Source: Burkholderia pyrrocinia
Lineage (GTDB): Bacteria > Pseudomonadota > Gammaproteobacteria > Burkholderiales > Burkholderiaceae
NCBI RefSeq assembly: GCF_003330765.1
Contig: NZ_CP024902.1
Span: forward strand, 2,356,001-2,420,000
Length of the DNA stretch: 64,000 bases
Direction: 5' to 3'
This document shows, one piece after another, positions 28,384-38,491 of the stretch. Under the pieces are notes generated by a model. The model ran no database searches and was not told where the DNA came from. It was given only the letters and a program-made list of their open reading frames with translations. The translations under genes and the position numbers were made by a program. The stretch's first letter is position 1, and every line of letters starts with the position of its first letter.

Positions 28384-29220
28384 TTACGCGTCGCCGTCGG
28401 GCTTGCCCGATTTCAGCAGGATGTGCTTCGCGACGCCGCGCAGGATGTTGACCTCCTCGCGCTCGAGGCCCGTGCGCGCGAACAGGCGCCGCAGCCGCGG
28501 CATCAGTTTCTTCGGATTGCGCGGGTCGAGGAAATCGAGCGCGATCAGCGCGTTCTCGAGGTGCACGTACATCCGCTCGATCTCGTCGCTCTGCGCGAGC
28601 GTGCCGACCTCGGCCGACGGTTGCGGCGACGGCTCGCTCGCCTGCTCGAGAAACGCGACGCGCAACTCGTACGCGAGCACCTGCACGGCCTGTGCGAGGT
28701 TCAGCGAGCTGTAGGCCGGGTTCGCCGGGATATGCGCGAGCGCGCTGCACTGCTCGACATGCTCGTTCGCGAGGCCCGTGCGCTCGTTGCCGAACACGAG
28801 CGCGATATCGCCCGTGCCGACCTGCGCGCACGCCTGCGTGGCGGCAGCACGTGGCGCAAGGCGCGGCGGCCCGTATTCGCGCGTACGCGCGGTCAGCGCG
28901 ATCGACCAGTGGACGCCGGACAGCGCGTCGCCCAGCGTCGGCACGACATGCGCGGACGCGAGGACGTCGTCCGCGCCGCTGGCCATCGCGATCGCCTCGG
29001 GGTCGCTCTGCACGTGCGGCACGCGCGGCGCGACCAGCACGAGACGCGAGAATCCCATCGTCTTCAGCGCGCGGGCGGCCGCCCCGACGTTGCCGGGATG
29101 GCTCGGCTCGACGAGCACGAAGCGGGTGGACGTAAAGCCGCCGGACGGTGCGGCGGTGTTCTGCGGGGTTTCCACTACGATACGACTCGGTTCATCAGAA
29201 TGGCCGTATGGTATCGCCAT
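28384..29220 (-). CDS. trmJ: tRNA (cytidine/uridine-2'-O-)-methyltransferase TrmJ
   Basis: A 278-residue SPOUT-class enzyme that methylates the 2'-OH of nucleotide 32 in several tRNAs. The core starts at [25 protein letters not shown] and has the knot segment [10 protein letters not shown] and [20 protein letters not shown]. About 30 residues precede the domain, so translation may start later than the first ATG. A C-terminal extension of about 70 residues is usual for TrmJ. It is transcribed divergently from suhB. Confidence 0.93.
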   Translation of the reverse strand: MAIPYGHSDEPSRIVVETPQNTAAPSGGFTSTRFVLVEPSHPGNVGAAARALKTMGFSRLVLVAPRVPHVQSDPEAIAMASGADDVLASAHVVPTLGDALSGVHWSIALTARTREYGPPRLAPRAAATQACAQVGTGDIALVFGNERTGLANEHVEQCSALAHIPANPAYSSLNLAQAVQVLAYELRVAFLEQASEPSPQPSAEVGTLAQSDEIERMYVHLENALIALDFLDPRNPKKLMPRLRRLFARTGLEREEVNILRGVAKHILLKSGKPDGDA

Positions 29221-29455
29221 CGCCCCTGCAAACCCACTCGTCCCGATGGCCAGTGGGGGTTTCCCCGCATTCTGGCCGCCTGAAACCGCCGAAAATCGGG
29301 TAAAATCATGCCTTTACGTGTCGCGCTTCGCGCGGCGCGGGTCGTACCCCGCTCTTTGTCAATTCGCGTCTCACCTCGCCCGGCACGCTTGCGCCGTTCC
29401 GGACGGTTGTTCCACTTCGTGGCGGCCCGTGCCGCCGGCTACAGGATCCAGGCTC

Positions 29456-30259
29456 ATGCATCCCATGCTCAACATTGCTGTCAAGGCTGCGCGCCGCGCC
29501 GGGCAGATCATCAATCGCGCGTCCCTCGATCTCGACCTGATCGAGATCCGCAAGAAGCAGCAGAACGACTTCGTCACCGAAGTGGACAAGGCCGCCGAAG
29601 ACGCGATCATCGAGACGCTGAAGACCGCCTACCCCGACCACGCGATCCTCGCGGAAGAATCGGGCGAATCGGAGAACGAATCCGAATTCAAGTGGATCAT
29701 CGATCCGCTCGACGGCACGACCAACTTCATCCACGGCTTCCCGTACTACTGCGTGTCGATCGCGCTCGAGCACAAGGGCATCGTCACGCAGGCCGTCGTC
29801 TACGATCCGAACAAGAACGACCTGTTCACGGCCACGCGTGGCCGCGGTGCGTACCTGAACGACCGCCGTATCCGCGTCGGCCGCCGCGACCGCCTGTCCG
29901 ACGCCCTGGTCGGCACGGGCTTCCCGTTCCGCGAAAAGGACGGCCTCGACGCGTACGCGCGCCTCTTCACCGAAATGACGCAGGCCTGCACGGGCCTGCG
30001 CCGCCCGGGCGCGGCGGCACTCGATCTCGCAAACGTCGCGGCCGGCCGCCTCGACGCGTTCTTCGAACAGGGCATCAACGTGTGGGACATGGCCGCGGGC
30101 AGCCTGCTGATCACCGAGGCCGGCGGCCTCGTCGGCAACTACACGGGCGATGCCGATTTTCTGCATCGCCATGAGATCGTCGCCGCGAACCCGAAGATCT
30201 ATGCGCAGATGATCCCGATCCTGAACCGCTACAGCCGCATGCATCCGGCGGCGGAATAA
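29456..30259 (+). CDS. suhB: Inositol-1-monophosphatase SuhB
   Basis: A 267-residue Mg-dependent phosphatase; in E. coli SuhB also joins the rRNA antitermination complex. Metal-site motifs are Glu67-Glu68 in [14 protein letters not shown] starting at Asp83, and [15 protein letters not shown]. The ATG at 29456 gives the standard N-terminus [16 protein letters not shown]. The frame is open far upstream, but that part overlaps trmJ on the other strand and is not coding here. Confidence 0.96.
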   Translation: MHPMLNIAVKAARRAGQIINRASLDLDLIEIRKKQQNDFVTEVDKAAEDAIIETLKTAYPDHAILAEESGESENESEFKWIIDPLDGTTNFIHGFPYYCVSIALEHKGIVTQAVVYDPNKNDLFTATRGRGAYLNDRRIRVGRRDRLSDALVGTGFPFREKDGLDAYARLFTEMTQACTGLRRPGAAALDLANVAAGRLDAFFEQGINVWDMAAGSLLITEAGGLVGNYTGDADFLHRHEIVAANPKIYAQMIPILNRYSRMHPAAE

Positions 30260-30749
30260 GCCCCGGCCGCGCCCGCCCTTGCGGTGCGCTTCGACGGCCC
30301 GTGTTCGCTTCGTGCGGCGCGGGCCGTCGGCAACGCAATGCTGCGTGCGTAGCACGTCGCCACCGCCCTTTTCCGGCTGGCGGCCGTATTTTTGCGCGGC
30401 ATTTATATCGATGTGCTATGTTGGCCAGCTTGAACGACAAGGGCGGCTACGCCCGCATGACGTGGCTTTCGCACGAACCACTCGCCAGCACCGTCATGAT
30501 GGAGCGACTTTCGCTTCCCGATTATTCGGGGACGGAAAATCTTCCCCGCACAAGGGTCGCTTCATGCTCCCATCCTGAAGTTGCCCGAGTTGCCCGGCCT
30601 GGTCAGCATGCAGCCCGTCGTACAGCTTTTCCAGCGATGAAAGGTTTGCATCCGGGATACCCGCGTGGCGAACAACGCCGCCACCAGCATGCCGGCCTGC
30701 GCCCGTCTCAACACCGCCACGACTCCGTGGCAACCGCATCCGAATACTC
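30260..30749. other. Unexplained 490-bp gap upstream of the FAD oxidoreductase
   Basis: I recognise no gene here. A minus-strand open frame (30494-30751) encodes 85 residues with normal-looking composition after residue 30 but no domain I know. A short hairpin CCCGATTATTCGGG is present at 30518-30531. The stretch also lacks a clear promoter for the downstream gene. It could be a degenerate gene, a mobile-element scar or a long leader. Confidence 0.5.
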
Positions 30750-32372
30750 ATGTTACGGCTAAGCGAAGTTAAACTCCCCCTCGACCATAGCGAAAGCGCG
30801 CTCGAAGCTGCGATTCGCGCGCGCCTCGCGGACCTCGGCGTGGCGGCAGACGGGCTCCTCCGTTACACCGTGTTCCGCCGTGCGCACGATGCACGCAAGC
30901 GCTCCGATATCAAGCTGACGTATATCGTCGATGTCGAGGTCAAGGACGAAGCGGCCGCGCTCACGCAACTTGCCGGCAAGCCGCATTGCGGCCTGACGCC
31001 TGACATGGCGTACCGCTTTGTCGCGAAGGCCCCCGAGCACACCGCTTTCCTGCGTCCGGTTGTCATCGGCATGGGGCCGTGCGGCCTGTTTGCCGGACTT
31101 ATCCTCGCGCAGATGGGATTCCGCCCCATCATCCTCGAACGTGGCAAAGCCGTGCGCGAGCGCACCAAGGACACCTTTGGCCTGTGGCGCAAGGGTGTAC
31201 TCAACCCCGAATCCAACGTGCAGTTTGGCGAAGGCGGGGCCGGGACATTTTCCGACGGCAAACTGTACAGCCAGATCAAGGATCCCAACCACTATGGCCG
31301 CAAGGTGCTGGACGAATTCGTCAAGGCGGGCGCACCGGAAGACATCCTGTATCTGAGCCGGCCGCACATCGGCACGTTCCGCCTCGTCAGCATGGTGGAA
31401 AAAATGCGCGCTTCGATCCACGAACTGGGTGGTGAAGTGCGCTTCGAAACCCGGGTTGACGACATCGAAATCGATCAGGGCAAGGTGCGCTCGCTCAAGC
31501 TCTCGAACGGGGAAACGCTCCGGTGCGACCACGTGGTGCTGGCCGTGGGCCACAGCGCGCGCGACACCTTCCAGATGCTGCACGATCGCGGCGTTTATAT
31601 CGAAGCCAAGCCGTTCTCGCTGGGTTTTCGCATCGAACATCCGCAGGGGCTGATCGATCGCAGCCGCTTCGGCAAGTTTGCAGGCCACAAGCAACTCGGT
31701 GCGGCCGACTATAAGGTGGTCCACCACTGCAGCAATGGACGGGCGGTCTACAGCTTCTGCATGTGCCCTGGAGGCACGGTAGTCGCGGCAACCTCCGAGC
31801 CGGGCCGCGTGGTCACCAATGGCATGAGCCAGTATTCCCGCGCCGAGCGCAACGCGAATGCGGGCATCGTCGTCGGCATCACGCCGGAAGACTATCCCGG
31901 CGGTCCACTGGCGGGCATCGCGTTCCAGCGCCAATGGGAAGAGCGCGCATTCGAACTCGGCGGCGGCGATTACCGCGCGCCGGGCCAACTGGTCGGGGAT
32001 TTTATTGCAGGCCGGCCGTCAACGTCGCTTGGCTCCGTGGAGCCGTCGTACAAGCCTGGCGTGCACCCGACCGATCTCAGCACCGCGCTCCCGGACTACG
32101 TGATCGAAGCAATCCGTGAAGCGCTACCCGAGATCGACAAGAAGATCGCTGGTTTCGCGATGCACGATGCCGTGCTCACCGGCGTGGAGACGCGCACTTC
32201 GTCACCGATCCGGGTTCGACGCAGAGACGATTACCAGAGCATGAACGTCGAAGGCCTGTATCCGGCCGGCGAAGGCGCGGGGTATGCGGGTGGTATCTAT
32301 TCGGCAGCCATCGACGGCATCGAGGTCGCGCAAGCGCTGGCACTCAGCCTGACGTCGGCGCACGCGTCCTGA
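30750..32372 (+). CDS. FAD-dependent dehydrogenase of unknown substrate (COG2509 type)
   Basis: A 540-residue flavoprotein. The N-terminus MLRLSEVKLPLDH is typical of this uncharacterised family and fixes the start, although no clear ribosome binding site is seen. The dinucleotide fold GMGPCGLFAG begins at 107, followed by FGEGGAGTFSDGKL and a C-terminal flavin segment GLYPAGEGAGYAGGI. Substrate and partner are unknown. Its codon choice is less biased to GCG, CTG and CGC than suhB or mutS on either side, and with the odd gap upstream this suggests later acquisition, though the evidence is only visual. Confidence 0.85.
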   Translation: MLRLSEVKLPLDHSESALEAAIRARLADLGVAADGLLRYTVFRRAHDARKRSDIKLTYIVDVEVKDEAAALTQLAGKPHCGLTPDMAYRFVAKAPEHTAFLRPVVIGMGPCGLFAGLILAQMGFRPIILERGKAVRERTKDTFGLWRKGVLNPESNVQFGEGGAGTFSDGKLYSQIKDPNHYGRKVLDEFVKAGAPEDILYLSRPHIGTFRLVSMVEKMRASIHELGGEVRFETRVDDIEIDQGKVRSLKLSNGETLRCDHVVLAVGHSARDTFQMLHDRGVYIEAKPFSLGFRIEHPQGLIDRSRFGKFAGHKQLGAADYKVVHHCSNGRAVYSFCMCPGGTVVAATSEPGRVVTNGMSQYSRAERNANAGIVVGITPEDYPGGPLAGIAFQRQWEERAFELGGGDYRAPGQLVGDFIAGRPSTSLGSVEPSYKPGVHPTDLSTALPDYVIEAIREALPEIDKKIAGFAMHDAVLTGVETRTSSPIRVRRRDDYQSMNVEGLYPAGEGAGYAGGIYSAAIDGIEVAQALALSLTSAHAS

Positions 32373-32575
32373 TGTGCCGGATCGGCGCACGAAGGTCCGT
32401 GAGCCGAGTGAAGCTGACTTTCGAGTGTCCGCCGGAGGGCGAGGTCGAATAACCGCATATGGCCGACAGCCGCCTGTCGCGATCTCCGGCGACTGGCCGA
32501 AAGGCGAACTTCGTGCGTGCACGTCGGGGCCGCTGGTAAACTCGGCCAACCACCAAGCAACTTTACGCCTGACCT

Positions 32576-35233
32576 ATGACCACGCTGTCGCCCGAGGCCT
32601 TTGCAGGCCACACCCCGATGATGCAGCAGTACCTCCGCATCAAGGCCGACCATCCCGACACGCTCGTCTTCTACCGGATGGGCGACTTCTACGAGCTGTT
32701 CTTCGAGGATGCGGAAAAAGCCTCACGCCTGCTCGACCTGACCCTCACGCAGCGCGGCGCATCGGCCGGTACGCCGATCAAGATGGCCGGCGTGCCGCAT
32801 CACGCGGTCGAGCAGTATCTGGCGAAGCTCGTGAAGATGGGCGAATCGGTCGCGATCTGCGAGCAGATCGGCGATCCGGCCACGTCGAAGGGCCCCGTCG
32901 AGCGCAAGGTCGTGCGCGTCGTCACGCCCGGCACGCTGACCGATGCCGCGCTGCTGTCCGACAAGAACGACGTCTACCTGCTCGCGATGTGCACAGGCCA
33001 CAACAAGCGCGGCGTCGCGGTCAACATCGGCCTCGCCTGGCTGAACCTCGCCAGCGGTGCGCTGCGGCTCGCCGAAATCGAGCCCGAGCAGCTCGGCGCC
33101 GCGCTCGAGCGCATCAGGCCGGCCGAAATCCTGACGGCGGACGGCGCAACCGACGCCGTGCCGGCTGGCGCGGGTGCAAGCAAGCGCGTGCCGGCATGGC
33201 ACTTCGACATCGCGTCGGGCACGCAACGCCTGTGCGATCAGCTCGATGTCGCCAGCCTCGACGGTTTCGGTGCGCATTCGCTGACGAGCGCGTGCGGCGC
33301 GGCCGGCGCGCTGCTGCTCTATGCCGCGGCCACGCAAGGCCAGCAGTTGCGGCACGTGCGCAGCCTGAAGGTCGAGAACGAAACCGAATACATCGGGCTC
33401 GATCCGGCCACGCGCCGCAACCTCGAACTGACCGAGACGCTGCGCGGCACCGAGTCGCCGACGCTGTATTCGCTGCTCGACACCTGTTGCACGACGATGG
33501 GCAGCCGCCTGCTGCGTCACTGGCTGCATCACCCGCCGCGCGCGTCGGTCGCCGCGCAGTCGCGCCAGCAGGCGATCGGCGCGCTGCTCGATGCACCGGC
33601 TAACGCAAGCCTCGATGCGCTGCGCAGCGCGCTGCGCCAGATCGCCGACGTCGAACGAATCACGGGGCGTCTCGCGCTGCTGTCCGCGCGCCCGCGCGAC
33701 CTGTCGAGCCTGCGCGACACCTTCGCCGCGCTGCCGGCCCTGCGCGAGCGCATCAGCGCGATCGTCGAGAATGCGGATACGCTCGCACGCGTCGACGCGG
33801 CGCTCGCACCGCCCGCCGAATGCCTCGACCTGCTGACGAGCGCGATTGCGCCCGAACCGGCCGCCATGGTGCGCGACGGCGGCGTGATCGCACGCGGCTA
33901 CGACGCCGAGCTCGACGAGCTGCGCGACATCTCGGAGAACTGCGGACAGTTCCTGATCGATCTCGAAGCGCGCGAGCGCACGCGCACCGGCATCGCGAAC
34001 CTGCGCGTCGAATACAACAAGGTGCACGGCTTCTACATCGAGGTCACGCGCGGCCAGACCGACAAGGTGCCCGACGATTACCGCCGTCGTCAGACGCTGA
34101 AGAACGCCGAGCGCTACATCACGCCCGAACTGAAGACCTTCGAGGACAAAGCGCTGTCCGCGCAGGAACGCGCGCTGGCGCGCGAGCGCGCACTGTACGA
34201 CGCGGTACTGCAGGCGCTGCTGCCGTTCATCCCCGAGTGTCAGCGCGTCGCGTCGGCACTCGCCGAACTCGACCTGCTCGCCGCATTCGCCGAACGCGCC
34301 CGCGCGCTCGACTGGGTCGCACCGACCTTCACCGACGAGATCGGCATCGACATCGAACAGGGCCGCCATCCGGTCGTCGAAGCCCAGGTCGAACAGTTCA
34401 TCGCGAACGACTGCCGGTTCGGCACCGAGCGCAAGCTGCTGCTGATCACCGGTCCGAACATGGGCGGCAAGTCGACGTTCATGCGGCAGACCGCGCTGAT
34501 CGCGCTGATGGCTTATGTCGGCAGCTACGTGCCGGCCCGGTCGGCGTGCTTCGGTCCGATCGACCGGATCTTCACGCGCATCGGCGCGGCGGACGACCTC
34601 GCGGGCGGCCGCTCGACGTTCATGGTCGAGATGACCGAGGCCGCGGCGATCCTCAACGACGCGACGCCGCAAAGCCTCGTGCTGATGGACGAGATCGGCC
34701 GCGGCACGTCGACGTTCGACGGCCTCGCGCTCGCGTGGGCCATCGCGCGCCACCTGCTTGCGCACAACACCTGCTACACGCTGTTCGCGACGCACTACTT
34801 CGAGCTGACGCAACTGCCGACCGAATTCCCGCAGGCGGCCAACGTCCACCTGTCGGCCGTCGAGCACGGCCACGGCATCGTGTTCCTGCACGCGGTCAAC
34901 GAAGGCCCGGCGAATCAGAGCTACGGTCTGCAGGTCGCGCAGCTCGCGGGTGTCCCGGCGCCCGTGATCCGTGCCGCGCGCAAGCACCTCGCCTATCTCG
35001 AACAGCAGTCGGCGGCACAGCACACGCCGCAACTCGACCTGTTCAGCGCGCAGCCGGTCGTCGCCGACGATCTCGAATGCGCGGATGCACCGGCGCGGCC
35101 CGACACGCCGCATCCGGCGCTCGACAAGCTGCGCGACATCGATCCCGACGATCTCAAGCCGCGCGAGGCCCTCGACCTGCTGTACGAACTGCGCACGCTG
35201 GTCCGGTCACGCGATGCCGACGGGCACGCGTAA
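32576..35233 (+). CDS. mutS: DNA mismatch repair protein MutS
   Basis: An 885-residue mismatch sensor. The mismatch-binding Phe-Tyr-Glu is at 38-40 (GDFYELF). The ATPase has Walker A GPNMGGKS (626-633), then [18 protein letters not shown] and [11 protein letters not shown]. The C-terminal tail keeps the tetramerisation-type ending ([18 protein letters not shown]). Length is close to E. coli (853). The next gene starts inside its last codons. Confidence 0.98.
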   Translation: MTTLSPEAFAGHTPMMQQYLRIKADHPDTLVFYRMGDFYELFFEDAEKASRLLDLTLTQRGASAGTPIKMAGVPHHAVEQYLAKLVKMGESVAICEQIGDPATSKGPVERKVVRVVTPGTLTDAALLSDKNDVYLLAMCTGHNKRGVAVNIGLAWLNLASGALRLAEIEPEQLGAALERIRPAEILTADGATDAVPAGAGASKRVPAWHFDIASGTQRLCDQLDVASLDGFGAHSLTSACGAAGALLLYAAATQGQQLRHVRSLKVENETEYIGLDPATRRNLELTETLRGTESPTLYSLLDTCCTTMGSRLLRHWLHHPPRASVAAQSRQQAIGALLDAPANASLDALRSALRQIADVERITGRLALLSARPRDLSSLRDTFAALPALRERISAIVENADTLARVDAALAPPAECLDLLTSAIAPEPAAMVRDGGVIARGYDAELDELRDISENCGQFLIDLEARERTRTGIANLRVEYNKVHGFYIEVTRGQTDKVPDDYRRRQTLKNAERYITPELKTFEDKALSAQERALARERALYDAVLQALLPFIPECQRVASALAELDLLAAFAERARALDWVAPTFTDEIGIDIEQGRHPVVEAQVEQFIANDCRFGTERKLLLITGPNMGGKSTFMRQTALIALMAYVGSYVPARSACFGPIDRIFTRIGAADDLAGGRSTFMVEMTEAAAILNDATPQSLVLMDEIGRGTSTFDGLALAWAIARHLLAHNTCYTLFATHYFELTQLPTEFPQAANVHLSAVEHGHGIVFLHAVNEGPANQSYGLQVAQLAGVPAPVIRAARKHLAYLEQQSAAQHTPQLDLFSAQPVVADDLECADAPARPDTPHPALDKLRDIDPDDLKPREALDLLYELRTLVRSRDADGHA

Positions 35234-36485
35234 GCGCATCCCGCGCGGCCTGCCGGCCCGCGCCGCCGCCGCGCTCGTCGCGGCGGCGCTCGCGCTCGCA
35301 CAGGCCGGCGCGCTGGCTGCACCGCCGAAGCGCACCGCCGCGCCCTACTCGTTCGCGGTCGTGTCAGGCGTCATCAACGTACCGGCGGACGAACCGGCCG
35401 CGCAGCGGCTGCTCGATTCGATCGCGCGCGAGCGCAACCTCGCTTTCGTCGTCTATGCGGGCGATCTCAAGGGCTCGAAGGAAGCATGCCGCGATGCGCT
35501 GTATTCGCAGCGCGGCGCGATCCTGGACGCGGCACGCGTGCCGCTCGTGTTCATTCCGGGCCGCGACGACTGGGTGACGTGCAACACCGCGGCCGGCGGC
35601 GGCTACGATCCGGTCGAGCGGCTCGACTTCCTGCGGCAGACGCTGCTCGCCGATTCGGCACTGCCCGACCCCGGCGCGCTGCAGATCACGCGTGAAAGCG
35701 AAGTCGCCCGGTTCCGGCCGTATCGCGAGAACGCACGCTGGATGCGCGACGACATCGTCTACGTCGCGCTCAACGCGCCGGCGCCGAACAACCATTTCCT
35801 GACGGCCGGCGGCCGCAACGGCGAATTCGAGGACCGCATCATCGCGAACGGTTTCTGGATCGACCACGCGGCCGAATATGCGAAACGGCGCGAGGCGCGC
35901 GCGATGGTCGTCATTTTCGAAGGCGATCCGCAGTTCGAACGCTATGAACGCTCGGAACGCTTCGCATGGCTGCGTTTCAACCGGCCGCGCGTACGCGACG
36001 GCTTCCGTGAACTGAAACGAACGCTGGTGAAGGCGGCGGCGACGTTTCGCGGCCCGATACTGGTGATGCACGCGAGCAGCGAGCCGCTTGCGAACGGCTT
36101 TCTGATCGATCGTCCGCTGCGTGCCGACGAAGGTGAACTGGTAGGAAACGTGACGCGCGTCGCGATCGGACCGCGCCATCCGGCGAATCAGTGGGTGAAG
36201 GTGAGCGTGTCGCCGGCACGGCAGACGATCTTCAACGTGAGCCTGCAGGACGTGCCGAAGAACCTGCCCGTGCCGCCCGCGCTGCCGCTCGTGCCGCACG
36301 ACGATGTCCCGCTGCCGCAGATGCCGGAAATCCCCGCGTTGCCGGCGCTGCCCGATTCGTCGTCGGTCGCGCCGCCGCTGCAGGGCGACGGCGCCGCACC
36401 CGGCGGCGCGTCGTGGCCTGCGCCGCCCCCTGCGTCGGGGCCGGCGCCCGGCCTGCCTGCGAGCTCAGTGCAGGGTGCGCCCTGA
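35214..36485 (+). CDS. Exported calcineurin-like phosphoesterase-related protein
   Basis: A 423-residue protein with a signal peptide (about 1-36). The body resembles the metallophosphoesterase fold: [18 protein letters not shown] (GD at 83-84), PGRDDW (115-120) in place of GNHD/GNRD, and a late MHASSEP that lacks the usual GHxH. Some metal ligands therefore appear altered, and catalysis is uncertain. The last 70 residues are Pro-rich. The ATG at 35214 overlaps the end of mutS by 20 nt, which suggests coupled translation. The 3' end overlaps slyD tail-to-tail by 21 nt. Confidence 0.75.
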   Translation: MPTGTRKRIPRGLPARAAAALVAAALALAQAGALAAPPKRTAAPYSFAVVSGVINVPADEPAAQRLLDSIARERNLAFVVYAGDLKGSKEACRDALYSQRGAILDAARVPLVFIPGRDDWVTCNTAAGGGYDPVERLDFLRQTLLADSALPDPGALQITRESEVARFRPYRENARWMRDDIVYVALNAPAPNNHFLTAGGRNGEFEDRIIANGFWIDHAAEYAKRREARAMVVIFEGDPQFERYERSERFAWLRFNRPRVRDGFRELKRTLVKAAATFRGPILVMHASSEPLANGFLIDRPLRADEGELVGNVTRVAIGPRHPANQWVKVSVSPARQTIFNVSLQDVPKNLPVPPALPLVPHDDVPLPQMPEIPALPALPDSSSVAPPLQGDGAAPGGASWPAPPPASGPAPGLPASSVQGAP

Positions 36486-37007
36486 CGGCGCTTCGCCGTC
36501 CTCGTCTTCGTCCTCGTCGACGATTTCAAGCCCTTCCGCGCCATGCGCGTGCTCATGCTCGATTTCGTCTTCGGTTGCTTCGCGCACGTCCTTCACGGTG
36601 AGTGCGAAACGCAGCGCCATGCCTGCCAGCGGGTGATTGCCGTCGAGCACGACCTTGTCTTCGGCGACGTCGGTGACCGTATAGACCAGCGAATCGACTT
36701 CCTCGTCGCCGTCTTCCGGCGTGCCTTCGAACTGCATGCCCACTTCGAGCGGCTCGGGGAAACGATCGCGCGGCTCGACCTTCACGAGTTCGGGATCGTA
36801 GTCGCCGAACGCGTCCTGCGGCTCGAGCTGAATCTGCGCCTGGTAACCCGGCTCCTGGCCGTCGAGCTGTTCCTCGATCTTGGGGAACGTGCCATCATAG
36901 CCGCCGTGCAGATAGACCATCGGCTCGTCGCTTTCCTCGATCAGATTGCCCTGTGCATCCGACAGCTTGTAAGTGACCGACACGACGGTGTTTTTTGCGA
37001 TTTTCAT
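36465..37007 (-). CDS. slyD: FKBP-type peptidyl-prolyl isomerase SlyD
   Basis: A 180-residue cytoplasmic prolyl isomerase and chaperone. The FKBP core (MKIAKNTVVSVTYKLSDAQG, HGGYDGTFPKIEEQLDG) is interrupted by the insert-in-flap chaperone domain, then GNHPLAGMALRF. The tail is acidic with few His and no Cys (HEHAHGAEGLEIVDEDEDEDGE), so metal binding is weaker than in E. coli SlyD. The ATG at 37007 follows GGGAGAA. A TATAAT box sits 25 bp upstream. Confidence 0.94.
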   Translation of the reverse strand: MKIAKNTVVSVTYKLSDAQGNLIEESDEPMVYLHGGYDGTFPKIEEQLDGQEPGYQAQIQLEPQDAFGDYDPELVKVEPRDRFPEPLEVGMQFEGTPEDGDEEVDSLVYTVTDVAEDKVVLDGNHPLAGMALRFALTVKDVREATEDEIEHEHAHGAEGLEIVDEDEDEDGEAPSGRTLH

Positions 37008-37031
37008 CCAATTCTCCCAAATACAAGTCTC

Positions 37032-37037
37032 ATTATA
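37032..37037 (-). promoter_or_regulatory. -10 box of the slyD promoter
   Basis: A perfect minus-strand TATAAT lies 25 bp upstream of the slyD ATG. Only weak -35 candidates (CTTGAG, 15-bp spacer) lie inside the first codons of the divergent gene. The intergenic gap is just 32 bp. Confidence 0.5.
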
Positions 37038-37039
37038 CG

Positions 37040-38260
37040 ATGCGCAACCGGTCTCAAGCCGAACCGCGGGATGCCGCTGCCGCCCCGCTCGGCGCGCCGC
37101 CCTCCGATCTTCCCACACCGCTGCTCGGCGGTCTCACGCCGGCGCAATTCATGCGCGGCTACTGGCAGAAGAAGCCGCTCCTGATCCGCCAGGCGATTCC
37201 CGGCGTCGCGTCGCCGGTCACGCGCGACGCATTGTTCGAGCTGGCAGCGGACTATGACGCGGAATCGCGACTGATCACCCATTTTCGTAACAAGTGGCAA
37301 CTGGCGCACGGTCCGTTCGAGCCCGGCTCGCTGCCTGCCGTCACGCGCAAGTCCTGGACCCTGCTCGTGCAGGGGCTCGACCTGCACGTCGATGCGGCAC
37401 GCGCCTTGCTCGACCGCTTCCGCTTCATCCCCGACGCGCGCCTGGACGACCTGATGATCTCGTATGCGACGGACGGCGGCGGCGTCGGCCCGCATTTCGA
37501 CTCGTATGACGTATTCCTGCTGCAGGTCGAAGGCCGGCGTCGCTGGCGCGTCGGTGCGCAGAAGGACCTGTCGCTGCAGCCGGACGTGCCGCTGAAGATC
37601 CTCGAAAACTTCGAGCCGAGCGACGAATGGGTGCTGGAGCCCGGCGACATGCTGTACCTGCCGCCGCACGTCGCGCACGACGGCGTCGCCGAAGGCGAAT
37701 GCATGACCTGCTCGATCGGCTTCCGGGCCCCGTCCGCCGGCGAACTGGGCGCCCAGTTCCTGTACTATCTCGCGGAGCGCGGCGGCCTGCGCGACGGGCG
37801 CGGCGACGACCTCTACCGCGATCCGAAGCAGCCGGCCGTCGACACGCCCGCGCAACTGCCTCCGGCGATGGTCGAGCGCGTCGCCGAGATCGTCGACGCA
37901 ATCCGCTGGCGCAAGCGCGACGTCGCCGAATTCCTCGGCTGCTACCTGAGCGAGCCCAAGCCGAACGTCGTATTCGACCCGCCCGCACGCCCGCTGTCCG
38001 AGGCCGCATTCGTCACGCAAGCGTCACGCCGCGGCGTGTGTCTCGACAGAAGGGCCGCATTGATGTATAACGCGCGCTCGTACTTCATTAATGGCGAAGA
38101 AGGACCACTCGAGCAGGCCAGTGAATGGCTGCCCGAACTGGCCAATCAACGCCAGATGGAGGCGAAACGGTTTGTAACACTATCCCGGGCTCCCTCAATG
38201 ACAGCCTTGTTGCACGAGTGGTATCGTGCGGGCTGGATACGGGTCGGAGGCCGGAATTAG
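37040..38260 (+). CDS. roxA: JmjC/cupin ribosomal-protein arginine hydroxylase (RoxA/YcfD type)
   Basis: A 406-residue 2-oxoglutarate- and iron-dependent oxygenase; the E. coli homolog hydroxylates an arginine of ribosomal protein L16. The iron ligands are His152 and Asp154 in PHFDSYDVF, with the distal His in LPPHVAHDGV (210-213). The N-terminal GGLTPAQFMRGYWQKKPLLIRQA is typical. The C-terminal winged-helix region is present. The ATG at 37040 is chosen because upstream codons overlap slyD and show no homology. Divergent from slyD. Confidence 0.9.
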   Translation: MRNRSQAEPRDAAAAPLGAPPSDLPTPLLGGLTPAQFMRGYWQKKPLLIRQAIPGVASPVTRDALFELAADYDAESRLITHFRNKWQLAHGPFEPGSLPAVTRKSWTLLVQGLDLHVDAARALLDRFRFIPDARLDDLMISYATDGGGVGPHFDSYDVFLLQVEGRRRWRVGAQKDLSLQPDVPLKILENFEPSDEWVLEPGDMLYLPPHVAHDGVAEGECMTCSIGFRAPSAGELGAQFLYYLAERGGLRDGRGDDLYRDPKQPAVDTPAQLPPAMVERVAEIVDAIRWRKRDVAEFLGCYLSEPKPNVVFDPPARPLSEAAFVTQASRRGVCLDRRAALMYNARSYFINGEEGPLEQASEWLPELANQRQMEAKRFVTLSRAPSMTALLHEWYRAGWIRVGGRN

Positions 38261-38278
38261 TGTGAGTCGCCCCGTACG

Positions 38279-38304
38279 CCCATACGGATTAAATTCTGTA
38301 TGGG
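38279..38304. repeat. Inverted repeat CCCATAC...GTATGGG
   Basis: A 7-bp perfect inverted repeat with a 12-nt loop lies 18 bp past the roxA stop. No U-tract follows, so it is either a weak terminator or a binding site upstream of the lipoprotein promoter. Confidence 0.35.
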
Positions 38305-38331
38305 AAAGACAACGTATTGACCCCGCATTTG

Positions 38332-38360
38332 TCGACGGTCGATAGGAAAGTGCATATAAT
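38332..38360 (+). promoter_or_regulatory. Sigma-70 promoter of the Ala/Ser-rich lipoprotein
   Basis: TCGACG (38332-38337) and a perfect TATAAT (38355-38360) have a 17-bp spacer. A 5' leader of roughly 125 nt would precede the ATG. Confidence 0.6.
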
Positions 38361-38491
38361 TTCCGCCCAAGCCGTAGGGAAGATTCACGCTCTAGAAGTG
38401 CATCTCCACCAGCGGCCCAGGTCGGTGTTGGAGCACATTACCGGTATTGTTTCGCGCTGTTGCTTACCTTTAACCATAAAAGGACGTGATC

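Noticed and set aside
30494..30751. An 85-residue minus-strand frame as a transposase fragment
   Set aside because: I could not match it to a transposase motif or find flanking inverted repeats, so no mobile element is called.
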